Source of the DNA: Cymodocea nodosa
Lineage: Eukaryota > Streptophyta > Magnoliopsida > Alismatales > Cymodoceaceae
Length of the DNA: 64,000 bases
Assembly: GCA_036874045.1 (NCBI GenBank)
Contig: JAZBRI010000011.1
Location: 15,580,001-15,644,000, forward strand
Reading direction: 5' to 3'
The translations under genes and the position numbers were made by a program. This document shows positions 34,725-46,905 of this stretch, piece after piece. The notes beneath the pieces are model-generated. The model ran no database searches. It worked only from the letters and a program-made list of their open reading frames with translations, and was not told where the DNA came from. Numbering within the stretch: position 1 is the stretch's first letter; each line of letters starts with the position of its first letter.

Positions 34725-36963
34725 TTATTTCCAGGCAGAAGTTGCAACCAAAATCTTATCTTCCCAACCAAAGTAGAGCGCTCCGGCTTCCTCCTTGATC
34801 TTATACCTGTCACCGTATGACTTGAGCTGTGCCTTTATTGCATCATTCACATATGAGCTCAGTGGACAAGACACAAATCCAGCCATTGTCATCCTTGCCC
34901 GCCATTTCCCAGCAGCCTCGTACCTTGAATAAATCAGGGGATGATGGTTAACACAATAGGTGATATATGTTTTTTTCTTTGAAAATGAAGAGGTGATACA
35001 TATGTGAACTTGGAAATTAATGGTTCAAATTTGCAGCACCCTTTCAGTTTACCTTTCAATGCGATCCACCCCTTCACATGCCACAATGTTGACAATGTCT
35101 TTTGCCAAGCATTGTCTCTCCACGTTCATCCTGTCACGACTATCCCTAGGAAGAGTTGCATCCAGTGAATCAAAGATCGCATTGTAGTAATTGTACACCT
35201 CAACAAACCTACAGTTGTCAAGAGTTTTGGATGTTAAATGATTTCCCAGTTATCAGTATCTGGAAAAGTTCTGCAGGTATGAAATTTGCGAGGATTAATT
35301 AAATGTGAAAGATGATTATCAAGAAAATAAAAATTTCTGTGCATGAAAGAAAACGAGATTTTGATATGAATTCCCAAGCAAGCTGAAGATATTTTTCCGA
35401 AAAATGAATTAAATAAATAAGTTTGACAAGATGATGGTACAGTGTCCAACAAAGGACGAATCATGGTATGACCATAGTGACACAGGTAACCAAAATGATA
35501 CGAGTTCCCTTAAAAACATGGAATCATAGTCAAAGAACCAACCTTGGGAAGAAAGGGGCAGTGTTAGTACTCACATCCTGCTCAACAACTGTGACCAACT
35601 TTGGCCCCAGGCCTTTAACCATTCTTAGGAGTTGATCCCTCTGATTCACTGTCGAAACACTCTCATCTGGCATGTGATGGAGTTGATAGGCAAAATTTAC
35701 AAGAAGTGCCTCATCAGAACGACAATCCAGCATTGAAGATGTTACATCTGCCGTCTTGCAGGGAATACCACGGAATTCAAATGGAATGCCAAGTTGCTCA
35801 GCAAGGTTCTCAAGACGCTGCCCAATAATTTTCAAGCCTCCAATGGACCTTTCCACCGACTCAGGATCGTCAACACCAGTTATTCTCAGACGTGGCTTAA
35901 TGGTTTGTGAAGAAAGGGCTTGCAGAAGTGTTATGTACTGGCTACCTTGATTAATGTCAAAGTCTAGTATGTGAACCTTTTTCTCATCTTTGGCAGCTTC
36001 GATGATTGCACTATTTGCTGCCATAATACCAAATTTAAAGTATGGACAGACCTCAAAGAGAATCTGCATTGCTGATAACCTGTCAACTGATGGAGGCTCC
36101 TTGCATCTCAAAGCCTTGTATATACCTTGACCTGAGCAGGCCATTCTTGCTGCCAAACCTTCCACTAAACATGCGGCAAGCCTCTGAGGAGGATCCCCTT
36201 GGATTGATACCAACAGCCGCAGGTTGTTAACAATTACAGATGCTTCTTCGTAATTGCTTTCTGAAATGGCAGCAGCACAGTCAAAGAGCAGCTGCTTGGG
36301 AGTTCTTGCTGCTTTACTGCTTCCATCACCGCTGAGCTTTGAGTCTGAGGAGGATTCTTTTGGTGACGTAGTGAGCACAAAATTTTTGATGGGTGCAGCC
36401 CACTCTTCATCAATTCCCATAGCTTCACTTCCATCAACCCATTCATCATCACTGTCATTCAGAAGTGCCTTTTCAATTTCCTGAAGCTTGGATCTTACTT
36501 CTTCTCCATCACAGTCCACATCATCCCTGGGCCTCTGGCCATTAGTTATGGAGCCTGATGTCTGATGTGACATGCTGGAAAAAGATGATTGTGATTGCCT
36601 GTCATTTGAGAAACAAAAGGCATAAGGATTTTGGGTACTTGTAGAAGAGCCTGATCCATGTGTTAGCTGATACTGATACTGTGCAGAGGAAGCTTGGGGT
36701 TGATATGTACATCCCGAAACAACAGGGTATGAGCTTCGAACAAACTCAGCCTGCTGTATGGGAACTAAAGTGGTATTGGAGTAGCATTGTTGACTCTTAA
36801 TATCTGAACAGTAAGATGGAATGCCATAACTGAAAATTTGTTTCTCGGGGCTGCTGTACATATGACTGGATAAATTAGTGTTGTTGCTAGTGCTCTTACC
36901 CACATAACGTTTTGGTTCACCATATGATGTTGGAGAAGAATCTACTGACCGGACCAATGACAT
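34725..36963 (-). CDS. GRAS transcription regulator, PAT1 branch (SCL1-like)
   Basis: Three coding exons on the minus strand: 36963-35543, 35208-35053, 34923-34725, giving 591 residues. A Ser/Gln-rich disordered N-terminus contains the PAT1-branch motif [14 protein letters not shown] and an acidic stretch. The GRAS domain starts near residue 220. LHR1 has [24 protein letters not shown] appears as [15 protein letters not shown], the LHR2/PFYRE region contains [16 protein letters not shown] and [17 protein letters not shown], and SAW ends with [16 protein letters not shown]. All five GRAS motifs are intact. PAT1-type GRAS proteins act in phytochrome, gibberellin or stress signalling as transcriptional co-regulators. 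The closest type I recall is SCL1; the paralogue is uncertain. Introns inside the GRAS domain are less usual, since many GRAS genes have none. Confidence 0.93.
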
Positions 36964-37254
36964 AGTGTCAAAGTAACGCTAATGTGCTGATTCTTGTACA
37001 AATTGAGCTGATTCTTATGGCATCCAAGCACCAACTGCAAGGACTTGGCGTCTCCTACTGTGGAAAATCACTGTCTGACATTGTTCTTAACTGCAAAAGG
37101 AAATGAAGCTTGTCCCATGATCCTTCAAAATACATAGACATCTGGATGGGAAAGACAAGGATATAGAAATGGTACACTTAAGAAGCTGAGAGATAAAACA
37201 CAAGCAGTGAATGAATGGATGTGAGATTGTCATGATAGCTGAAAATTTTTATAT

Positions 37255-37830
37255 ACAATAACAACCCACGCTATAATGCCATTATGTAGGGTTAGCTACA
37301 TGAACATTTTCCTTTCATATATTTTTATCTATGGTCAAATCATCAGTTAAATTACATAAATTTAAATTTTTTTCTTACAATTCCTAATTGATTTTAGGTC
37401 TTTCTCTGCTTCTTTTGATTTCTAATACACTAATTAATTATCCTCTCATATCTAATATATATTTTGATCTTCTAAGGACATTATCAAACCACGTGACCAA
37501 TTGTCTATCTTATGATATTATTACTCATCTATTTAAACATTTGCATTTCTACAATATTAACTTTTTATACATGAACATACTTTACAACCTAACGTTCCGA
37601 ACCATAAAGTATAATAAAGGAAATAACAATTTTATAAAATATTTTTATTTATTTATTTTAAGGGTATCTTCTTATCAGGTAAAACTTTAGAAGCATTTTT
37701 CTATTTTGTCTACTCTACTTAATCCTATAAGTAGCATCCTCTATAATTTATTTATTATTACTTATTATAAATTATAAGCATATAAAAGTTTTACTTTTAT
37801 GAATCTTATAACCATCTAATTGTATGCCTT
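37255..37830 (-). mobile_element. Decayed RTE-like non-LTR retrotransposon remnant
   Basis: A 3'-tail motif (CCATTATGTAGGGTTAGCTACATGA, which resembles the plant LINE tail) sits at about 37277-37303. Higher coordinates contain stretches that, on the minus strand, parallel the C-terminal reverse-transcriptase region seen more clearly at 52.36 kb (for example ACTCATCTATTTAAACATTT). All frames are broken. The order of tail then coding indicates minus orientation. Confidence 0.5.
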
Positions 37831-38011
37831 CAAAATAATGTCAAAAACCCCAAGACTTCTGCAAAATTTTAATAAATTCAAAATAATGTTGAATCTCTTT
37901 GAAGAACTTTACAACTGAGGTCCTTATAATTTAATCATTCCTTGATTGGAAAAAACTATTGTACTTAAAACATTCCCATTTAAGTAGCTATGAATATGCT
38001 ATGCTATTTTA

Positions 38012-38300
38012 TCTTTAAAATATCAGTTTAAGTCACCTTGTCATTAAGGACAATGAGAGAAGCTTTCACTAGATAAAATGATTCCAAGTAAACACTTTAT
38101 GAATTTTTGATAGACTTTCCATTGCAAAAACGTGTCACCTGTACTGATTGCATTATCCTTAAAATATCAGTTTAAGACTTCTTGTCAGCAAGGACAATGA
38201 TATAAGCTTTCACTAGATAAAATGACCTCAAGTAAACACTATTATTTTTTGATAGACTTCCTTCCTGTTGCAAACCTTGTTACCCGTATTGAGTGCATAT
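38012..38300. repeat. 144-bp tandem duplication
   Basis: Copies at 38012-38155 and 38156-38300 share TTAAAATATCAGTTTAAG, AAGGACAATGA, AAGCTTTCACTAGATAAAA and CAAGTAAACACT in order. It lies in the presumed GRAS leader intron. Confidence 0.9.
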
Positions 38301-38643
38301 AATATTGAGACCCCATCCTTCTCCCAAGGTTATAGGGTCATTTTGTCTAGTTCACACGATCTCCAAGCCTTAAAACAGGTCATTATTGCACGTGATATTC
38401 TGTAAGTGGTTCAGATTGAGACGTTCATAAATTATTCTCATTAATTGATAGAATGAATCAAAGAATGATATCTGATATTCAGAGCATTAAAAATAACACA
38501 GGGTTTTCTGTAAAAATCCACCTGGAACATTAAATTTTTTAGCAAATCACTTTTACAAAGATATGGCCCATAAATTAAATATTTTTTAAAGCATAGAAGC
38601 GATGGTACTTATAGAAACATGGAAGGAAATATCTCACCTTTCT

Positions 38644-38895
38644 AGCAGTTAAAGAGAGAGCAAAAGGCACAATAAAAGCTAGGAAATATATTATAATACA
38701 CAAATGGTGTTGTAAAAAAGAAAAATATCTCATAAACAATTCCAGAAGGATAGGAATTTGAATATCTTAGCTTAGTAGCTGTTAAAAGAGAGAGCAAGAG
38801 GCACAATAAAAGCAAGTAGTATAATGCATAAATTGTGTTGTACAAATGAAAAATATCTCGTAAAGAATTCCAGAAGGATGGGAATTTAAAAGTGC
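38644..38895. repeat. 133-bp tandem duplication
   Basis: Copies starting at 38644 and 38777 share GTTAAAGAGAGAGCAA-like, GGCACAATAAAAGC, GAAAAATATCTC and AATTCCAGAAGGAT blocks at constant spacing. It is separate from the 144-bp duplication 350 bp away. Confidence 0.9.
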
Positions 38896-39978
38896 CTCAT
38901 CCACACACGCACTGACAAAAAATATTGGAGTTGATATAAATTGACAAAGTGGAAGACGAAGATCTAGAGAAACCCGGAACTGGCTATCTAATTCTTTCCA
39001 GAAAAGACACCCACAAAAATAGAGAGTAAAATATAACACAACCAGAAAGACTGTAGAAGAAAAACAACTATAAGAACTTTACAGTAGAAAAGACTGATGG
39101 CATATACTTCCGAATTCAGTAGGTAATGGTGACATCCATAATTCAGTTGTGAAATGCCTTCGAGCTAAATTCCCACTAAGAAACATCGTTAATACAATTT
39201 TACCATAACTTCTCATGTTCTGTTTTGGATTCTTCCTAAAGAAGTTTATTACATCAAAGGAACCTGATCGTGAAGGATAACCCATCCATCACAAAAGGGA
39301 AAGGTGTCGAGTCTATCAGCATATTTTCTGAGAAACTCAAAAAAATGTTAACACAGGGAATACCTTCCTTCGAATAACACAATTAGGTAATTAATGTACC
39401 TACACCATCAAAGTTGTGTCGACAAGTACCCACCCAATCTCATGTCCTTGATTTGCACTCATTTTTATATCTTCAACAGGTGAAGACTTCACCCCTTGAT
39501 CTAACTAACTAGAACATACCAGATTCGAAACCCATAAAAAGGGATCCCCATCCGGCATGCTGGCATGCACAGAAATGGAATGCAATCTTGCGACAACCAG
39601 GAGTCTTTGCAAGAAATCCTTCCATCGAGAGGCGAAGCGCATGCCAAACAAATTCTAGCAAGGAATGAAAACAACCTAAATCTATTTCATGTTCCGTGAC
39701 CATACAAGCATCAACACGACAAAGATCATATCATGTGTGCACGCACGCGTGCAGACACACACACACGTGCATTAGTTTAAATTCGTCCTACGCTAAACCA
39801 GACCGGGCCGATCAGGATCGTGCACACAAAGCAGAGAGCCTGATTAGGGATTCCGTCCTCAAACCAAAAGCCTTCAATCTAACCTTAGAACCACACGAGA
39901 AATAGGTGACTTCTGAGCCATGTAACTGTGCACATTAGAATCAGATGAGAAAACTGATGGAATCTATGGTTACGTACC

Positions 39979-42900
39979 CAACAGATGAACATACGCGGAG
40001 ATCCTTCACAGAAAGGGAAAACGGATCAGATTCCAAAGTGCCAGTGATCTGCACCAAAATGAATAGATACCCAGATGAGCAAAGAGGCTGAAAGGCTTGG
40101 GCGCAGCAGGGATGGGGTTTTGACGCCGATGCAATGAATTATTGGCAGGACACGAGGGAGAGCAAGGCGTGGAAGAAACCGAACACGATCTTGGATGTGT
40201 AAACAGTACTACCTAAAGTGCCTTGCAATTTAAACTAGACGAAACCTTAAAAAATAGAATGCATTTTATGAAGAATTTTCTTCGTCTGTACATATCATAT
40301 TGCAGTGAGATTTTACGTCACTCTCGACGTCTGCAGCAAAAACTACCTTTGCTTCTGCTGCTCGGAGAAGAATGCGATCGATGACTTTTGTTTTTTTTCA
40401 CATATATTCATGTTAATACGGAAGAAAATGATGCTATCTACGATTAAGCGCCTGTTATTGTTATTTCCTCTGCCGCTGATGATAACTGATGGTGACGGAG
40501 TGAGCGGAAGTCAAAGACGCGGGACGGCCAGCCCACAGACTCCAAACATTTTATTGCTGAACCGCGTAATTTTGTCGTCACCGTCTTGCGACCGTACGAT
40601 TACGTAATTTGAATAATTAAATTAAATTAATAATAAATAGTATATTATCGCCAATATTCATATTTTAATGCAAGGTACAAAATATGCAGAGACTCAACTT
40701 AATTTAATATATGATAGATGATTTTATTAATTTTAAAGATAAAAATACAAATTAATTAGAAAAACGTCGGAGTAAAGGGTCAACCTGTTAAAGATTGCCT
40801 TACCTTCCGTCGACAATTGAGAATCAACACTGGCGTGCATTATTTACGGTTAATTTGTATAGGGATCGGCAGGTCCGAAGGTTATTGTCATCAAGAATGA
40901 ATAAATATAATATTATTATAGAAATCTGAAAATCAAATGAAAGCAAAAATACCATCTAACATAGAAAAAATAAATTTATGATGAACAGGCCATTCTATGG
41001 GCCGAAGTAGATCGCTTCAGCAGTTGAGCTGGGCTCGAGCCCATTCAAAAGCACAGGCCCGATTCCTCTCTTATAAATTTCATCAAGCAACGCACGTACG
41101 ACCAAGGCGTAAAAACCTTTCTACAATAACAATTCATCCACTTGCTTTGGTATAAAAACCTTTCTTTTCCCAACTTTAATTTCCTTTACCCCACAGAAAC
41201 AGAAAGACGAGGTACTGTGAGTTCTACTTGTTTGCCTCCGACTGTTAGACCTCGAACATGACATCCGTTTCGTCATTCATTTCGCCTAACCTCTTCTCTT
41301 GTCCGCACCCCCTTGCCTGGACCATTATTCATTTCGCCGCCTATTCTACCCAACCACCCTTTCCACCCCCTATCTATAGAATAATACTTTCAACTAAGAA
41401 TCTAGAATTGAAGGTTTGATTGATATAATTCATTTGAATATGGTTTCTGAGAAGCATTCAAATAGAAGATTTCAAATTCATCATAATAGATAAAGAGTTA
41501 GCTGTCATGTATCCTTTTCATTAGGGTTTGCTTTTCAAAAACTTGATAAAGAGTTAGCTGTCATTCAAATCTAATAGATTTTACTTGTTCCTTTTTATAA
41601 CAAAAATTTAGCAGTATTTGGACAACAGCATCTCGGCCTGTATTTGAATGCGTGCGTATACGGAAGACATGCAATTGACTTGACTTTTTCACGGCCGAAG
41701 GCATTTCGATCATCACAGACGATTAAAATCCTACGCGCGCAACAACATTGAGAATGAATAAGTAAATTATTGCAATATGTGTTTATTTGTTTATACCATG
41801 ATATAATCACGAATTCGAACACATGTGAATTTTTTTTTTTTAAAAAAAAAAAAGGCATTGGTGCCTCCTGGTGGTATTTACGCTGGAGTATTAATAACTT
41901 AGGAGAGAAAAGGAAGAAGTGACTACTCAGGCGGAACGGGATTCATTTATATCGGTAAATGAAGATCATATTGGATATATTCCACGTCTGAAGGTCGTAG
42001 ACCTTATAACATAGTTGGTTTTTCATTTTTTATCGTTGATTTTAAGTTATATTTATAAGTTGTGAAAGCATGAAACTGCCGGATTCCAGATCCAAGCCGG
42101 AAGTTAATTGTCGGGCTTTGATTTGCAGAAAGGTCGGCCCAAGTATTAAATGCCACCGGCGATCGACGTCGTCGTCGTAGCATATATATATAACAACTAT
42201 GCACCCGGCAACAAAATCGGATGGGGCCGGCGGGCTTACCCGCCGGGGACTTGGCCATGTGCTGCTGCATGCAACCCTCGGGCGGGTTGTTATTTCCTCT
42301 CCATATCTGGGATGTAACCCAAGTTAATAATAGTGGCCATGGACCTCTGCGTGATACATATATATATGGAAGCCTCCGTATATGTATATATATATATATA
42401 TATGTACACAGAAAGAGAAAGAGGAAGAAAGAGATGATTATTTATTACCATTGATCATGGGTGGTGTGGTGGTTGTATAGATATGGCTTAATTTGCAGTT
42501 GCCTTCCATATATGCAAGAATGAATACAATCATATATCAATGAGACGAGCTACAAATGGAAAGCTTAACTGTGGGAGCTGCTGAACTTATAACCAACACC
42601 GCGCTGCTTGAAAACTACGTCAAACCTTCCCGTCCATCCCTTCCCCATTGTCGATATATAAAGTACAAGTCAGTCCCTGCTGTGTTTCCAATGACAGCTT
42701 GCTTCGCACATACATATGTGCAGTGCCTGTTAATTACAACCATTTACCTGCACGTTTGTTTGTTTAGAGCGGAAGAATTACTTTAGTTAATTGCGCGAGC
42801 CGTTTATTGTTCTTAAAATACAAACATGAAATTAACTAATTAGGAAAACTACCTGAAAAGAGGAAATTTAACCCCCCCCCCCCCCCCCCCCCCCCAACTG

Positions 42901-45900
42901 ATCAAATGTGAAAAACGGAAGGTACAGAACACACTTACAGGAAGTGAATAAAAAGGAGACCGGCCGTTGTAGACTTTGATGATCAATTTCCATTATTCAC
43001 GCTCTTAGGCTAGCTGCTGAATGTACGTACGTTAGTTGGTTCTCTTTTAATTTGATATTGGCAATATGATTAGTTTTTCCATACTACAGAAAAGGAAACC
43101 CAGAACATGCAGGATTAGGGATAGGTCGAACCAATAAATATATGACTGACTTGGTTAGTTTAGGGTTTCAAGGAAGCTGTTAGACGTAAACCGGGACTCA
43201 TGATTTTTAAATAATGAACGACACGTACGGTTTAAAGAGAGATTTGAACCGCGCGAGGACGTTATCTAAATGTGACGTCTGTAAAAAAATTTCTTTTAGG
43301 GTGTCCGTCCGTTCAAAGCTAAGGTCAAAAGTTACTTACTTTCTACGACAACTTCATGGACGCACGTTACGCAGTTGAAAGAAATTGAAGTCCCATGTTG
43401 TTAAACAGTGTAATCTAACTTGAATGTTTTCTTATTTATCTATTGATTTTGAGGTAAATGTGTAAGATAATATTAAAACAAGTTTGTGTACATTCACCTA
43501 CAAAAAGAAAGTTGCAAATATAAAGAAAATCTCACATTGTAAAATGATGTAATCGAACTTGTAGTAATATGTACTTTATATTAAGACAAATCTTTTTTGC
43601 ATTACTAATTAATTTTAAAATAAGCATTCGATGCATGAATAACCTGTTACTTGTGTTGGGAGATTTCGATGGGTGATGCCTCCCAGCTTGCCAAACTGCA
43701 CAAGTTATCGTTATTAAAATCAAAAGTTGTTTCCTACCAAATGTAAACTTCACCGATTAGTACACGTTTGGATACAAGTCCGTCGCCTTTTTCAAAATCC
43801 ATGGATCGCATTTACTTTTTTAAATGTAGGTATACTAATTCAAAACTAATATCTCTCTCAATGACCCATTTCAAGTTTCACAAGTATGGTAGTTAATTTG
43901 GAAAATTGACAGATGTGTGAATGGGTTAGGTTTGATAGACTATGTTTAGCTTTGATGCTATATATCTAGATGAGCTTCAATGGACCATTTTTAATATCAT
44001 ATATATTAAAATGTGACTATTAAGCTCAAAGCAATTGACCTTTCAACACTCTCCCTTACATGCAAATCAAATTTTAATATTAATTATGTTGAAAGTTAAA
44101 TTTCGAAATCAATTAACTATGAAAAGGAATGAAATAATACGTTATAACGCTTAGGTCGACTACATGTTTTATCGATGTGAAGTTATTCTCCAACATTAAG
44201 ATGTCCCTCATATTACATCAATCTTTTTTTTTTTAATATTCCTTGCTTACGAACATTTTATGTATCCTTATTTTTTGTTAGGTGTATGTATGAGAAATTG
44301 GTTCTAACAAACCAATTGTATGTATCAAATTTCTTGCTTTGTTGAAATATAAACATAAATGAACGAAAAGGTTTCTTCTTTACGTAGACACGCACATGTC
44401 ACAAATCCTATCCTCACTCTTTTAGCGTGAGATTATTCCAATAATATCCTTTACTTGAGGCATTATACAATTATTCTTATTATTAAAGGATGTCTAACGG
44501 ATAAACCCCAAGATAGTTATATTGTGTTATAAGTTTGAATATCATATCAGACATGCGATACAAGTATGTACGACATGATTTTATCAAATAATTTAGTTTG
44601 AGTTAATTTATTGTAGCTTCTTGCATGCTTCCGTTAATGCATCTTTGAAAAGGAAATGTTGATTAAACAAAAACAAATACAAAACCTATAAGAAACACCG
44701 TGTACGTTATTGTTCTATATTCAATGCACCACCATATGAACCACATCATTCAATAAAACAAACCGAAGAAAGCTTTGATAGTTTTAGTAGGTGGATTAAT
44801 TACAACATCTGCATCAATGGATCGAGGACGCAATTTCTTGTTTTGTTTGCACTTCACATTTGACTTGCCATCTATATGTGAAGGTAAACAAGTGGGATGG
44901 CCTACCAAATGCTTTCTTCTCCTGATAATTAATGCCATAGTTTCAAGCAACAACCATAGGCATAATAGAATCGTCAAGGTTGATAAACATTGAGATGTGT
45001 GACGACGGCAATGTCTATAATAAAATGACATGTGGTATTGGATGCAGATATGAAATGTGTATCAACAACTTCCAAGAATTGAAATTCCCATCGCCTTTTT
45101 TTTATCGCCAATGGACCTACAAATCTCAGCTTCATTGCTTGGTCTAACTAACATATACAGCCGTATCTAACGTACCATTTGTTGGTAAATATACCCATTA
45201 GGCCCGTAAATGGAGGTTGGATGTGCATCATGTTCCCCAAATGTTGTACTCTCGCTAATATTAGGTTGTCAATATGAAGCATCCACTATAGAGTATGTAT
45301 CACACTAATTGATGCAATACAGAGACGAAGATAAATAGGGTTGGGGATGGTAAGATGAATTCTTTTAATAATTACCGATCGATTTTAAGATGAAAACATC
45401 TAGTATACGAGGATCTTGTTGTTTATGGCACCCATTAAATCTGAAAGATAAGGATAAAGAAGAGTCCATATGTATCTACTCCATACCCTTCCCCGTTTTC
45501 GCATCCAATACTACCCACCCTTATAATTCGATCCTTGCATCAAGTGATTATCATATGCAACCAAAGGCGGTTGTTCCAGCTGTAAACAACCAATATATCA
45601 ACCGTTCGGCTGAAGAGGAAGCTAATTCCAAGAAAACTGAAACAGTACTGCATGCAGTGTACTCGTGGGTCAGAAGAAATTAATTACATATGTATTCTCG
45701 CCATGGCCACACCAGTTCGGAAAGGTCGGCATTCATACGTAAGGATTTATGGCAAGAAAGATTAATTAACTAACAACCCGGTGCGACCTCATTCATCCAA
45801 CCCAAATGGACAGACAACAACTAGTTTCAAGCACGGGTCTGAAAACGATTGTGCGGATCGGAAGATACGTATGGAATTAAATGAAACAAAGCCGATCGAG

Positions 45901-46699
45901 GACCACAATGCATATGCTATTATCAACAAAGAAGTTACCGAGATGGTTCGGATTCGACCATCCATAAAAGTGAAGTGTGTGTATATATATATATCTATAT
46001 ACACATGTACATGTGTGTAGGCAAAACATGGGCGTACGTGAACACCTCTCTCTTCTTTTTCTGGTGATAATTGAATTGTTATGTTACCTCTCTCTTCTTT
46101 TTACTCATGGTTTATTTATACGTTACAAGTCTTTACAAGTGAATGTATATGAAACCAATATTGTGTGAAGTTTCAATTCAAAATCAAAGTAAGTAAAAAG
46201 CTATATATCATCATATTTCCTTAGGTTTAGTCCTTAATGTACGTAGTTGATATGAGATAATTAATTTGTATGTGATATTTACTAACTTGATATGTAAGAA
46301 GTAACTCAGATTATAAATCGTCCATGCGTGATCCTTGTAAAAAAAATCTCTCTGGGTCGATTGATCGGTTAATTCATGAAACGCTAGTTGGCAGTATGCT
46401 TCTGATATTCTACAGTGAAGCTCCACATGAGTTGCAGAACACACAGGTCATGATCGATCTCCTGCTGTAGATGACAGTGCTATGTACGTAATACGCATAC
46501 GCCGCTGATGCCTTCTTTCTTCCTCCAGAAGAAGAAACTGTGACATCTGATCTAAACCCTAAATAAAACACCAAAGCGCTCTCTCTCTTTCTCGCTATGT
46601 CCTTGGTTTCTAGCTATGGCACTTAATTCCTTCCCTTCCACCTCTGACCATCACCCTTCACCCCTACACACACACTTGCGATCTCTTGCCCTCTCTAAT
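39979..46699. other. Gene-poor intergenic region
   Basis: Nearly 6.7 kb without a supported gene. The first 200 bp are probably the GRAS promoter and first leader exon. The rest is AT-rich with many GTACGTAC stretches, a poly-A/T pair near 41831-41854, a poly-C run at 42872-42895 and a composite AT/GA microsatellite near 42390. Open frames of up to about 97 codons (for example 45390-45683, +) show no domain or codon bias that I recognise. Confidence 0.5.
42872..42895. repeat. Uninterrupted poly-C run (24 C)
   Basis: Twenty-four consecutive C residues in an otherwise AT-rich region. Homopolymers of this length are rare and their exact length is often wrong in assemblies. Confidence 0.95.
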
Positions 46700-46708
46700 T
46701 ATATATAA
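46700..46708 (+). promoter_or_regulatory. TATA box of the MYB gene
   Basis: TATATATAA-like motif in AATTATATATAATCACC, about 200 bp before the MYB start codon and just before the CT-rich leader. Its distance to the transcription start is inferred. Confidence 0.55.
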
Positions 46709-46745
46709 TCACCCATGCACAGAACTGCAACATCTTAATTAGATG

Positions 46746-46748
<3 letters not shown>

Positions 46749-46810
<62 letters not shown>

Positions 46811-46836
46811 TCCCTCCCTCCCTCCCTCCCTCCCCT
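46749..46836. repeat. (TC)30 followed by (CCCT)n in the MYB leader
   Basis: Sixty bases of perfect TC repeat (46749-46808) are followed by about seven CCCT-type units. The tract lies between the TATA box and the ATG, so it is probably transcribed in the 5' leader. Its length is likely polymorphic. Confidence 0.95.
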
Positions 46837-46905
46837 TCTATCTCTCTGTCCTTGTCTCCCTAGCTAGCTCAGTTCGTAGCCTGCAATTAATATATCTCAG
46901 TGTTC

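Larger units (their letters stand above)
36964..39978 (-). other. Probable 5' leader and 2.9-kb leader intron of the GRAS gene
   Basis: On the minus strand a good acceptor (CCTTTTGCAG) lies at 37091-37100, 127 bp before the ATG, and a strong donor (TTGG|GTACGT) lies at 39978/39977. The sequence upstream of that donor is GC-richer and leader-like. Long leader introns are common in PAT1-type GRAS genes. The exon link is inferred only from splice-site quality. An 8-codon uORF (MSDSDFPQ) lies in the proximal leader piece. Confidence 0.4.

Noticed and set aside
45390..45683. Plus-strand open frame of 97 codons in the gene-poor region
   Set aside because: No domain, no homologue I recall and no promoter signal. 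Chance is the simplest explanation.
46375..46470. Possible miRNA hairpin (GTGAAGCTCCACATGAGTTG recalls miR167)
   Set aside because: It mismatches the miR167 core at too many positions and I found no complementary arm nearby.
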